64,000 nucleotides of DNA, from NCBI GenBank assembly GCA_025769875.1, contig JAGFNK010000053.1, forward strand, positions 112,236 to 176,235, given 5' to 3'. Under the pieces are notes generated by a model. That model worked only from the letters and a program-made list of their open reading frames with translations. It was not told the DNA's origin and searched no databases. Position 1 is the first letter of the stretch; every line of letters starts with the position of its first letter. This stretch comes from Russula earlei (Eukaryota > Basidiomycota > Agaricomycetes > Russulales > Russulaceae). The position numbers and the translations under genes were made by a program. This document shows, one piece after another, positions 1 to 10,976 of this stretch.

Positions 1-650
1 ACCTCTTGTCACCAGCACCACCCCAGAAGACCAAGAAGGCCCTGGCCATGAACTTAGCCATGACACACCACAACAGGAGCAGAAGCCTCTGCCACACCAC
101 CACCACAGGAGAAGCAGCCACTGATGCCAACAGCACACTGCATGCTGCCTCCCACATCGCCTCCCCATGTCTGTTTGCGCACTCTCGCTCACATCTGCTG
201 CCAACACCTGCAGTGGAGATGACCCCACCACTGCTGTCACAAGACAACAATTACCACCCCCACACAAGCCACCCCACACATCCTCCTTCTCAGAGTCCTT
301 GCCACCTATGCCTCTGTCTACAAACTCATGCTGGCTGCCTATGCCTCCACTCCTTGTCCATGCCTGCTGCTGATGCCTGCAATGGAGACAACCATGCTGC
401 TGCTGCCACAAGACAACACCATTGCCACGCAGCTGCCATCTCGTCACCACCATCCTCATCTCTATCACCTCCATCTCCCATTGCCTTCGCCTCTTCCATC
501 ATTGCCATCGCTGATTGCCACCTTTGCACCTTCCAGCAGCACAAGCAGCTGCCACTGCCACCTCAGTTCAGATGCAAAAGGCTCAAAACACTTGCATTCA
601 GATGCTTGACCAAGGACGGTCAAAGTTTCAAGCCCCTGGGAGGTGTAAGG
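1..650. repeat. Low-complexity Ser/His/Pro-rich repeat DNA
   Basis: CA/CT-rich, strand-asymmetric DNA. A block near 199-250 recurs in diverged form near 365-417 (both have a stretch like tgc..ctgca.tggaga followed by cacaagacaaca), a period of roughly 170 bp. It is open in one forward frame, but the encoded chain is His/Ser/Pro/Thr-rich with no domain, so I treat it as decayed repeat DNA rather than a gene. Its composition resembles the arms of the foldback element at 6604-10209. Confidence 0.5.
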
Positions 651-1102
651 TAGCCATATGGCTGGCCACAGAATGATGTGTGGGAAATGCGATAGGACAT
701 GACACCTCCTATCCTTTGCCACCTCCCTCTCATTCCAGGCCATCCACCGGCCACACACCACAAGCCACCTCATGTGTGACATCAAGACCTCAATCGCATT
801 CGCCCAGCCCTTGCCACTGACCACACGCGCACACCACACCCCTGCACATGCAACATGTTTGCATCTCAAGCCTTTCATGACCACCTCAACTGTCTCAACC
901 AGTCTTGATTCACTTTCATGCCTTTCATCTCTAGTACCTCTCTCCTGTATATAAAAACACCCTAGCTACTCTGTAGTAGAAAGAGTTCAGAATATGACCC
1001 CTCTTTGCAACACACTCCTCTCTGTCTGTGAAAAACAAGAAGGATGGTCAGAATAGAGAGGCGAGAGGGGTGATGAGTGGCTGGCCATGACTCTGATTGC
1101 AC
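651..1102. other. Non-coding flank with a TATA-like site
   Basis: No gene recognised. A TATA-like tatataaaaac lies near 947-957. The phrase atatggctggccac near 655 resembles atatggctggccat near 8884 inside the foldback element, so this may be part of a related transposon. Confidence 0.3.
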
Positions 1103-1453
1103 TGGAAACAATGTTGCACACCACAACACTTGAGTCAAAAACACTATGGGGCTGCCTCAAGACAGCCCATGGGTACAACATGAGGGAAAAATAATAGATA
1201 TAGACCCTGATTTTGAGTTGTAATTCATCTAATACACATGTGGAGGTGGCTTGAGTCCAGCTCCACCAATTCTCACTCAAATCTCATGAAAACAATGGGG
1301 CTGCCTAGCCCTCATTTCAGGCGATTCAGGGACAATAAATTTCATATGAATTAAAGCTGTTTTGAGGGAGATATTCATCCCGCATGTTTGAGGGGGTTTC
1401 TGCGCCGATTTGGGTGGAATTCAAGCTCTGCCAAGTGCTGCTGAAAACGGCAA
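1103..1453 (+). repeat. Single arm copy of the foldback-element end
   Basis: Near-identical to the outer part of the foldback right arm (about 9870-10209) and, inverted, to its left arm. Shared landmarks are cactatggggctgcctcaag, gagtccagctcca.caattctcact, and a terminal gctgaaaacggcaa. No matching second arm is visible nearby, so this is a solo or truncated end, or the right end of an element whose left end lies outside the window. Confidence 0.75.
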
Positions 1454-1669
1454 ATAATTAAACTTCGAGGTCACGTAGACTATGATACAGAATCAGCGAT
1501 GTTGACGCCTCGGTGAAGATCTACATAAGAAATGTTGTAATTGTAATGCTACATAATACCCAATCCCACCATAAACATAAAAATACACGTAGTCAAGTGG
1601 ATGCTTGAATATACACTGGTTGAGATAACATGATCTAGGACAGGGACTGTAATTGGAAAGGAACAGAGT

Positions 1670-3237
1670 TCAGACTGTGTGATCAGCGTCGTTAGAGTAC
1701 TCGCAAGGGGTTGATTCGCTCTTTCCAGGCAGACCAGCTGGGAAATATTCAGCATTTAGTGCCGGTGCAATCGTATCTGGCTGCAGTGACTGGCCCTCCG
1801 ACCCCGATTCGAAGCTATCGACGGAGGATGATCCTGTAGTGATCGAAGGCAAAGACTTCTCGATGTTGGATTCAGGGCCACTAGCGAGATATGTGGACGA
1901 GATTGAGAGTTGGTCGGTAGACGAAACCGCCGGGTTGCGTTTGTTTGCGGAAGCGGCCCAGTCCAGCGAGATCGTGGCGTCGCTTTTGTTCTTGATGTGA
2001 GGGAAAACCAAAGTGCTGAAATTTGTGGGCCGAACATTCGAAATCAACGAATGAAAACTACGTACCTGTGTGAAGGGTGACAGACATTTCTCGAAGGCGT
2101 CGAGAACCCAATACGACTGACAAGCGATACGTACACGAGGCGATAATGTTGGCGCGCCTCATCCGCAAAGCCGAAGAACGCGAAAAAGACAAACGCGCAA
2201 GCGACAAGCAACCAGCGGTACAACTCGAGTCCCGCAAAATTAGGGTCGTTCTTCCAAATGAAAGCCGCGATCTGGATGACCCGTGAATAGTTACTGTGCG
2301 TGTCGTCCCAGCTTATCCAGGGCGTGACGCCCAACTGGGCATTTCTCACAATCATATACGTCGCCAACGGAATACTTGCAATCATGTCGACAGAGGAAAG
2401 TGCCATCAGACGAAAGTAACGACCACGATTGACCCCAGGACTGATTTCCCTGAATTGACGACCGCGCTTGTAGAAATGATGAATGGTCATTGCTGTAACC
2501 AATGAGCCACAGCAATAATGGACGAGGGATATTATGTCACTCACAACAGTAGACGAAGGATACACAACCGACCGCCAAGGGCCACGCGTAGAAGAGGAAG
2601 AAGGAAGGTGGCGTGACCAGAATTGCGAAGACGGGGCCAAAGTCCTCAAACAAGTTGTAACGATGTCCCGAAACAACGTACTCTACATTGCATCCGTATA
2701 ATCAACCAGTCAAGGCAGAATGTTCGAGCGCACTTACCGGCAGCAATTTGGAGAATTGGAATGCCAAGACCAATTAGTAAATCAACTATGATCTCTCGGC
2801 GCTTCTCATTGTCTGTGATTACACCTTTCGCTGTGGCTATCTTATAGAGCCGACGGTTGATACAAAGTGAACAAGCAGAGATTGCGACATTCAGCCCTAC
2901 TTGAATATGGACCGCTGTAACGTGGGATTCAGTGAACCTTCGAGTCCAAGGGAGAATAAGAGCCTACCGATGTCACAATAGACAGGAGCTTTGTCAATCA
3001 TATTCTTGTTCCACACGATCGAGTTGATGCACTGGATCAGACACCCGAGACCCGTCCAAGCCATGTACAAGCAAGTTCCTACGTTCCAGGCTGTCCCATG
3101 CATCCTTTGAACCCAGTGCTCCAACGCCAACGCGAAGGATTCTACGTACCTTCAAGATGCCAGTAGAAGGGAATGGCACACAGGATGAAACCAATGAATG
3201 AGAAGACGGTAAAGACCTGGTTCGGCGGGTGACGCAT
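1670..3237 (-). CDS. STE3: Pheromone receptor STE3-1, seven-transmembrane GPCR
   Basis: Class D fungal G-protein-coupled receptor that binds a lipopeptide mating pheromone at the plasma membrane and signals through a heterotrimeric G protein. Exons on the minus strand: 3237-3150, 3090-2968, 2914-2738, 2682-2545, 2492-2066, 2015-1670. These total 1299 nt, giving 432 aa in one frame with consensus splice sites. The chain starts MRHPPNQVFTVFSFIGF (TM1). It contains the family signatures INSIVWNKNMID, SLCINRRLYKIA, SGHRYNLFEDFGP, NRGRYFRLMAL and TPWISWDDTH, then FAFFGFADEARQHYRLVY after TM7, followed by a Ser/Thr-rich cytoplasmic tail. The start is the first ATG before TM1. It is the outlier of a four-gene array, separated from the others by transposons. 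It appears intact. Confidence 0.95.
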
Positions 3238-4134
3238 TGCGGTTGTGACTTGGAAAGGGCAATCGACAAGGGATTTATGGATAACTCGCCAGAGGGGTGA
3301 GTACCCGACGAAGTGCAGCAGCTCGGATGCAAAAATAGGCATGGCCTTGTATTTTTAAGATGACGTTGATTGTTGATTGAATCCATCAGTGGAGGCACGT
3401 CCTGGGCGTTAAGCGGTAACTAGACCTTCCCAGACAGGAACGTCGTTTATGATGAAACAATGAAAAGGGACGGTATGCGGCGCGGGTTGGTCATATTTCA
3501 TAATCTAGCGTATTCATTCAATCCCTTGTACTCTCACAATGGGGTGTGTTGTTCTTTTCTGTATTCTTGTGCACTCTTCTGAATGTGCAGCTCTCTCATT
3601 GAGGAAGTAATTGGAGGAATGAGATGACAGGAAATTAAAAGGGAGCAGATATAGAAGGATGCTACACTGGTTGGAAAACTAACTTTTGCAAGTGAAGATA
3701 AGATGCCCAGGCGGTGGGAACGCGCGAGTGGGCAAGACGGGCCGGTGGACCGTTGACAGGGGGCAGAAGTCAGGTAAATGACATGGAGCAGTGGTACTAT
3801 CACGTGTTGTGGGTTGCAAAATACCAGAGAGTTTCAAAATGCATTTTATAAGAGATCGCCACCACAAATTAGCTGATCCTTGCTTGGATATATCACCAAT
3901 ATACTACCAAATTATGGATCACAAAAGAAATAAAGAAATATCATTGTGCTTGCTTTTCGATCTTGCTGATATTACAGGGGAAGACTCAAAATTTGATTAC
4001 AACAGCTCTGGATATAAGTATTTCTCAACACAACATCGTAAAATATCATCTGTGCATATCATAAAAGCCTTGTGTAAAATTATAGAGAATTCAGAGGAGC
4101 AGGAGGGGAGATACAGACAAAATGGTGAAACTGC
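3238..4134. other. Upstream region of STE3-1, no gene recognised
   Basis: About 900 bp between the STE3-1 start and the pogo-like element. An open frame at 3791-4138 (+) shows no family signature and is AT-rich. I looked for short CaaX-terminated pheromone precursors on both strands and saw none. Confidence 0.4.
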
Positions 4135-4137
4135 GTG

Positions 4138-6603
4138 ACAGTGTGTACTCCGATGCCCATCGGGTTTCAAAGTCCGCCACGCTCGGCTACGCGTCATGTC
4201 CGAGTCGCGTTTTCGAGTTACAGTCCTTGGCTCTACAGTACTGTAAAGCCCTCCCGTGGCGCAGGGAGCATGTCTCCTATTATCCATGACATTGAAAAAC
4301 TCATTCAAGAGGCATGCACCCAGCTTCGTGCCCAGGTCAAACCCAACATCTCAGGTGTCATTCGTGAAATCAAGACTCGCACTGGTGTTGCTCTTCCTTA
4401 CCACTCTGTTTGCAACTGTTTTCATGGCAAACATGTTCCCCTTAAACAGGCTCACATCAGCCAGCAGCTTCTCTCCCCTGAGGCAGAGAAAGTACTCGTT
4501 GATTGGATTACTTTCCTGTCAGACACTGGCCACCCCCTCAGCAAGCGGACAATCCGGAAGAAGGCTGAGGTCCTCTGTGGGAAGAAGCCAAGCAAAACCT
4601 GGACCGTTTATTTTCTTCGATGTCACCCAGAGATCACACTCGGGAAGCCATCAGGTTTGGATCCAAAACGTGCCCAGGCCTTCAATAAACCGACTGTGCA
4701 CAAACACTTTGACCTTCTCCTGGAGATCATTTGTAAGTATGAAATTCCAATTGAAACTGTATACAACATGGATGAGAAGGGCTGTCAGAGAGGAGGTGGG
4801 CATAAAAACTCAAACTGGAAGTACTTCGTACACCAGTCACATCGGCCTAAATATAGAGCGCATAGTGGGAATCTCAAGCTCATTACAATCATTGAGTGTG
4901 TTTGTGCAGATGGTAACTACCTGCTTCCAGGGTTTGTCTTTTCAGGGAAAGAATTTGCACAAGAATGGTTTGAGGTTGACCCTGGCATTGGGTGAGTTGA
5001 ATCGTCCATTGTCTTTGAGGAAGCTAATTAAGTCGTATCAAGCATTTCTATGTCCGAAAATGGCTGGACGGATGACTTTCTCTGTAAAGAGTGGTTCAAA
5101 AACTCATTTATTCCTCAGGCAACTGCGCGAAACACTTCCAGCAAACCTATCCTTCTTATCTATGATGGCCATGGTTCACACGAGAAGCTTGAGCTCATCA
5201 ACCTTGCCCAAGAGCACAACATCATCCTCTTCTGTCTCCCGCCCCACACGACTCATAAACTCCAGCCCCTTGATGTTGGAGTTTTTGGTCAATTCCAACG
5301 TGCCTGGTCTGAGCGATGTGATGAGGTTGTTGAGGATACTGGTGAAGAGATGCTCCGTGAAGACTTTGTCAAGGAGTACATGGATGTCTGCAGCAAAACA
5401 TTCAAGCCAACAACAATCATTACCGCGTTTCGGAAAAGTGGCTGCTGGCCAGTTAATTGTGATGTCTTCACTGATGAAGACTATGCACCTAGCATCCCAA
5501 CATCCACATCTTCACGCCATGTACCAAGGAGTTTCCCCCTCGGAATCCAGAATCTTGATGATGAATCTGATGATGACTACCCTGCCTATCCAATGGGAAA
5601 TCCTGACAAAGACAACAAGTTGTCTTCGGATCACTCAGATGATGCCATCAACAACGATGAGAACCAGCAAACTGACAATGTGATTCTTCCAGCTGTCCCA
5701 CACTCACATCACGCTCCTCTTGCACCACCTATTGTGCTGAACTCTACCACACTCACCGTTCGTGCACCCTCAGTGCTCCTGGAGCCTGCCCCACCAAGCA
5801 TGGCCTACACATTGACAGCCTGGCAAACACAGAGAGTCACTGGTCGACCTGCCGTGTCCCCAGTCCAAGCTCAACTCAATACACTTTCACAAGCATACAG
5901 CAACCTCTCACAGCAAATTATGGAACTCCGTTCAGAAAATTCGATGCTCAAAGCCCACTGCACTATCGCAGGAACTGAGATCCAGGATCTCAAATGGCGA
6001 CTCAATACCAAAGAGAATAGGCCTCAAAAGCGGTACAAACTCAATGTCAATGCAAGGTGGCTCAACTCCGATGAAGGCTTGAGGCTCGCAGAAGAACAGG
6101 AGGCATTGTGGGTGGCTGAAGAGCAGAGGAAGTGCGAAGTGAGAGAGCAGCAAGTGGCAAAGGAGGCAGAAAGGGATGAACGACGACGGCAGAGGGATCT
6201 GAACACACCATTCACAGGCACACTAACCTTGAAAACAAAGGCTGACCTTCAAGACATTGTGCAGGTCTTGGGACTCACCACAGATGGCCAGAAGAAGGAT
6301 ATTTTGGCACGGATAACTGATCATTTCGATGCCAACCCCATCTTGCGTGATGATTCACGCTTTGAAGGCATATTCAACCGGACAAGGAGATGGCCTACTG
6401 TGCAAACTAAAGAGGAGACCTCAAACACGAGAGCCACCTCTGCTGGACCCTCATCTGTACCATTGTCCCTCCCTCCTCCACCGACCCCGCTCTCTTCAAA
6501 CATTGTAAATATTTTCCCTTGGCATCTGATGCACCCACCACTACCATACCACCATCCTACCGGCTCTTATTCTCACCATAATATGCAGAACTGATTCTCA
6601 TTA
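4138..6603 (+). mobile_element. pogo/Fot1-like DNA transposon, right end overwritten
   Basis: Carries one intact two-exon transposase gene. The left boundary is approximate: cagtgtgtactccgatgccc near 4138 looks like a terminal repeat, but no matching right terminal repeat is seen. The foldback element starts only 9 bp after the transposase stop codon, so it probably inserted into the pogo 3' untranslated part. A fossil relative of the same family is split around 42.4 and 50.1-50.6 kb. Confidence 0.6.
4270..6594 (+). CDS. pogo/Fot1-like DDE transposase, apparently intact
   Basis: Cut-and-paste transposase. Exons 4270-4991 and 5043-6594 (757 aa), joined by a 51 nt GT-AG intron that removes an in-frame stop. 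Order: N-terminal helix-turn-helix (about residues 1-65), CENP-B/Tc5-type DNA-binding region (about 80-145), DDE_1 catalytic core. The acidic triad is visible as YNMDEKG, then IYDGHGSH, then LQPLDVGVF, with 35 residues between the second and third Asp (DD35D). An acidic linker, a Glu/Arg-rich coiled coil (residues about 540-660) and a SAP-like segment (KTKADLQDIVQVLGL) follow. Start chosen at MSPIIHDIEKLIQEA; the frame is open upstream to 4135, so an earlier start is possible. No frameshift or nonsense codon seen. Confidence 0.85.
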
Positions 6604-7821
6604 TTGCCGTTTTCAGCGCACTTGGCGGAGTTTGAATTCCACCCAAATCGGCGCAGAAAACCCTCTCAAATGTGCGGGGTGAATATCTCCCTCAAAACAG
6701 CTTCAATTCACATAAAACTTATTGTCCCTGAATCGCCTGAATAAGGGCTAGGCAGCCCCATTGTTTTCATGAGATTTGAGTGAGAATTGTTGGAGCTGGA
6801 CTCAAGCCACCTCCACATGTGTATTAGATGAATTACAACTCAAAATCATGGTCTATATCTATTATTTTTCCCTCATGTTGTACCCATGGGCTGTCTTGAG
6901 GCAGCCCCATAGTGTTTTTGACTCAAGCATTGTGGTGTGCAACGTCGTTTCCCTCATATCGTGTGACAGTAGCACAGTTGTGTGCCGGGAAGGAGCCCCC
7001 CCAGGAAGTGCACACCTGAGCCCATGGCACGGTGAAGTGTGTCCAAGAATGCAGAATGACTTCATAAGACTGAAGCTCCAAAGAGGAGGAGCACCTAGCG
7101 GGAACACGAGAACGTGTTTGTTCATTCGACTGCACTCAGGTTCACACAGATGATAAGGGAACAACAGGGCAACTTTATTCAACATGGTAGCAGATACAAG
7201 TTAGAACTAAGGCTAAGGGACAGGAAAAGCACAAAAGACAGGCATATGAAAGGAAATCTAGACGTGAGAAGGGGACCGAAGCTGGACGACGTGAGGTATT
7301 GAGTCGTGGTCTCCAGCGGCTGTGGTAGTGGCATGTGGCGATTTGTGAAGGATGGCCGAGGCCAGGTGTGGTGATGAGGGGTGTGGTCGAGTCGCGACGC
7401 GAGGAGGGGGAGACGATGCAAAGGAGAGGCTGGAGGGGGGATAGGGAGAGTGCTGGTGAGTGGTCACTTGGGCACTGATGGTGCTGCCGAATGCGATTGC
7501 GGGTGGGACGATTGGAGAACTTGGATGGCAGATGCGAGGTAGAGGAGCGAGGGGGCGTGGAAGTAGAAAGGGAGAGGGAAGACAGCGGCAGGCTGGGAAA
7601 TGGATGCATAGGCGGCATGCAGATCTCTGACTAACAAAATGAGAGTCTAGTAAAAAAGGGGAGAAAAGCATACCGAAATGTACAGTAGCAACACCGTCCG
7701 ATGGCAACAAAGATGGCGATGTGGTACGGGGCTCTTCGGCTGTGTGTTGGGACTCGTTGGTGCATGGTGAAGGCGGGGGCATTGAGGGTGAGGGTGTGCG
7801 GTGGTTGATGGGGGCAAGGGT
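6604..7821 (+). repeat. Left long terminal inverted arm of foldback element
   Basis: Reverse complement of 8983-10209. Matching runs include tagcagatacaagttagaac (left) against the inverse in the right arm near 9610-9630. Homology fades at about 7821, after a gttgatgggggc block. It contains Pro/Ser/His-rich open frames with no recognisable domain. Confidence 0.85.
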
Positions 7822-7968
7822 GCCACAAAAACCGCCTGCTCTGCGGTATAGGTGGTGCCAAAGGTATACCGATACTGAAGGCGCAGGTCCTCATTGCGCT
7901 CTAGTGCATTTTTGCTCAGCTGGGCAAGTCAGTGCGCTTGAGTTCACACTCAAGGTGAAATGACTTAC

Positions 7969-8370
7969 CTTCTTCATCTTGAAGCCACTCCTTCTCAGGG
8001 TACGCCATATAGTCATCAATGACACCTCAATGCCAGTCCTTTCTCTTAAAATATCTCTCAGCTTGTCAAGATAGGCATCCGGAGTATGGACAATGGTGCC
8101 TTGAAGAAACTAGCCAATATGTGCCACAGAACGAACTAGAGAATGTGGGGAACTCACTTGTACTTCCTGCATTGTAAGGATTCTATTTGCTGGTTGGAGT
8201 AGACTGTTTGGGCGATTGGCTGTTCCACAAGATCTGAAATCGGCCACAATGCGCTCTATAGTATGACGAGGAACTCCAGTGTGATGGGTGATATCCTCAA
8301 GGGTCAATCTTGAAGACATGTGTAAGATAATCCAGTGTGCATCATCAGACAACGCCCGGCCATGTGGCAT
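7969..8370 (-). pseudogene. Tc1/mariner-like transposase, N-terminal exons only
   Basis: Exons 8370-8158 and 8109-7969 (213 + 141 nt, both in frame, GT-AG intron) encode 118 residues starting MPHGRALSDDAHWIILHMS. The first exon is a homeodomain-like helix-turn-helix (LEDITHHTGVPRHTIERIV). The second continues with YLDKLREILRERTG and LMTIWRTLRRSGF, the second helix-turn-helix of the family. The exon ends at a good donor (aagaag/gtaagt), but no exon with the DDE catalytic core follows. The downstream part appears to have been replaced by the repeat arm. Confidence 0.8.
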
Positions 8371-8439
8371 ATGTTTAGTTGAGTGTGTGATGAAAAGCGT
8401 GATGTAAAGAAAGCGTAAAGCGAGTGCGTAAAGAGTCGT

Positions 8440-8880
8440 GTGGCTTATTCATCAACCGTCCACCTGTCCACTCCTACTCTAGGACAACGACAGGGCATTC
8501 TTCCCTTCCCAGAGCTGCTCACCATACCTTGCTCTACCCCTCCATTTCAACCCCCTAAATCCTCATGGGCTCGAAGCAATGTGCTTCAAAACGCCGGCCT
8601 GCACCGACACATACTACTGGCCAAAGGAAGGCTGCCCGAAAAAAAAACTGGTGGAAATGAAAGTGACAGCTCAGGCACTCCCACTCGACCAAAGTGATCA
8701 CAACCACGAGCTCAGGCTTCCAAGACATCCCTTCCTGCTATTGATGAGGATGGGGAGGAAGAGTCTTATGCCTATGTAAATGCAGAAGCCTGGGAACTCA
8801 CCACAGCACAAACGCACGGACCACAAGACATGCAAAATTGTTGCAAAGGCGCACGGCCTCGATGTCAACTCACCCACACA
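8440..8880 (+). other. Foldback spacer, unassigned open DNA
   Basis: Short open frames in all three forward frames, no domain recognised. It includes the 5' untranslated side of the transposase fragment and sequence that may be the remains of another gene captured in the element. Confidence 0.25.
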
Positions 8881-8982
8881 GCTATATGGCTGGCCATGAA
8901 TCGCTTACAAGAGTACATATGTGCGTATTCCTTTTGTGCCATCTCCTCTTCGTCCTCACATCATCATCATCATCGTCGCCGC

Positions 8983-10209
8983 CAGCACGCCACCCTCGCC
9001 CCCATCAACCGCTGCACGCCCTTGCCCTCAACGCCCCTGCCTTCACCATGCACTGACGAGTCCCAACGCACAGCTGAAGAGCCCCATACCACGCCACCGT
9101 CTTCGTTGCCATCGGACGGTGTTGCTACTGTACATTTCGGTATGCTTTTCTCCCCTTTTTTACTAGACTCTCATTTTGTTAGTCAGAGATCTGCACGCCA
9201 CCTATGCGTCCATTTCCCAGCCTGCCGCCATCTTCCCTCTCCCTTTCTACTTCCACGCCCCCTCACTCCTCTACCTCGCATCTGCCATCCAAGTTCTCCA
9301 ATCATCCCACCCACAATCGCGTTTGGCAGCGCCATCAGCGCCCAAGCAACCACCCACCAGCACTCTCCCTGTCCCCCCTCCAGCCTCTCCTTTGCATCGT
9401 CTCCCCCTCCTCGCATCACGACTCGACCACACCCCTCATCACCACACCTGGCCTCGGCCATCCTTCACAAATCGCCACATGCCACTACCACAGCTGCTGG
9501 AGACCACGACTCGATACCTCGCGTCATCCAGCTTCGGTCCCCTTCTCACGTCTAGATTTCCTTTCATATGCCTGTCTTTTGTGCTTTTCCTGTCCCTTAG
9601 CCTTAGTTCTAACTTGTATCTGCTACCATGTTGAATAAAGTTGCCCTGTTGTTCCCTTATCATCTGTGTGAACCTGAGTGCAGTCGAATGAACAAACGCA
9701 TTCTCGTGTTCCCGCTAGGTGCTCCTCCTCTTTGGAGCTTCAGTCTTATGAAGTCATTCTGCATTCTTGGACACACTTCACCGCGCCATGGGCTCAGGTG
9801 TGCACTTCCTGGGGGGGCTCCTTCCTGGCACACGACTGTGCTACTGTCACACGATATGAGGGAAACGACATTGCACACCACAATGCTTGAGTCAAAAACA
9901 CTATGGGGCTGCCTCAAGACAGCCCATGGGTACAACATGAGGGAAAAATAATAGATATAGACCCTGATTTTGAGTTGTAATTCATCTAATACACATGTGG
10001 AGGTGGCTTGAGTCCAGCTCCAACAATTCTCACTCAAATCTCATGAAAACAATGGGGCTGCCTAGCCCTCATTCAGGTGATTCAGGGACAATAAGTTTTA
10101 TGTGAATTGAAGCTGTTTTGAGGGAGATATTCGCCCCGCACATTTGAGAGGGTTTTCTGCGCCGATTTGGGTGGAATTCAAGCTCTGCCAAGTGTGCTGA
10201 AAACGGCAA
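8983..10209 (-). repeat. Right long terminal inverted arm of foldback element
   Basis: Inverse of 6604-7821. A poly(A)-signal-like gaataaagttgccc occurs near 9634. Inside is a Pro/Ser/His-rich open frame (8830-9555, +) mirrored in the left arm. It is strongly biased in composition and not a convincing gene. Confidence 0.85.
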
Positions 10210-10211
10210 TA

Positions 10212-10976
10212 AACAAAACTGAAAAGGGGCAAAAGAAATGTATTTCTCCCTGAGGGGAGTGGAAAAAATTGACAGGTCAAAATGATCCCTGGGACACACC
10301 ATGTTGCACTTTTGTCCTCCACATGCACCCCTGGTGGCCCAAAACCACCAGTTTTCAACTGACATGATGGGCAGGAAGGGATAAGTTAAATCTATTATAA
10401 TTAAATACCAATCATTTTATGTAACACTACCATTGTTTGACCTTACCTTACATCATACATTCCAAGTTGTTGTATATAGGATAATGCTTTGTACATGTAT
10501 ATGACCAAGACTAATAGTAACCATTGTCCTTTCATCTCATCCACTGTGAACCCTCTGAGCTCTAATAATGTCTGTGTCTGTTCATAGTCAACTCAGTGGA
10601 CAATAAAAGTAAAAAATTCCAAGTGCTGATCATGAGTAGGCTCTGTTGTTGCAATGATAAATTATATTATATAAAGTAATGACTTGGGTAACTGATAGGT
10701 ACAATATATATTATAGTTTTCATCTTACCTGTAAGAAATTGAAACATTGACTGATAGATCTGCTGCAATCTTATCATAATATACACTGCACTTCAACAGT
10801 ATCCCCACAAGTCCTCAGATTCATTAAATCAGCTATATTACTACATACATGAAGTCAAGTCAGGTTTTCAATTCAGTGGTTAAGATTGTAATAAGACGTG
10901 GAAAACGACAGCAAGCAGATTTCAGATCGTGTCTGTATCGTCGCTAGAATGATCGGGAATCGTTGGTTCAATTGCG
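10212..10976. other. AT-rich intergenic, possible second transposon end
   Basis: 10212-10365 carries ggcccaaaaccaccagtttt and a spacing resembling the end of the foldback repeat (tggtgg...ccacatg), possibly a relative's terminus. The rest, to the STE3-2 stop, is AT-rich with no gene seen. Confidence 0.35.

Larger units (their letters stand above)
6604..10209. mobile_element. Tc1/mariner-type foldback element with TA target duplication
   Basis: A 3606 bp unit bounded by ttgccgttttcagcgcac at the left and the inverse, tgctgaaaacggcaa, at the right. It is flanked on each side by TA (6602-6603 and 10210-10211), the target duplication expected of Tc1/mariner. The two arms (6604-7821 and 8983-10209) are about 1.2 kb inverted copies. 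The 1.16 kb spacer carries only the N-terminal exons of a Tc1-like transposase, so the element is nonautonomous as it stands. Confidence 0.8.

Noticed and set aside
6..653. 215-codon open frame at the left edge
   Set aside because: Extreme His/Ser/Pro bias, internal repetition and open frames in several registers; no domain or splice context.
3791..4138. 115-codon forward frame upstream of the pogo element
   Set aside because: AT-rich, no family signature, not conserved in style with neighbours.
7258..9634. Pro/Ser/His-rich open frames in both foldback arms
   Set aside because: They are mirror images of one repeat and have no recognisable domain; openness follows from CT-rich composition.
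10069..10365. 98-codon minus frame spanning the foldback end
   Set aside because: It runs across a transposon boundary and reflects terminal repeat sequence.
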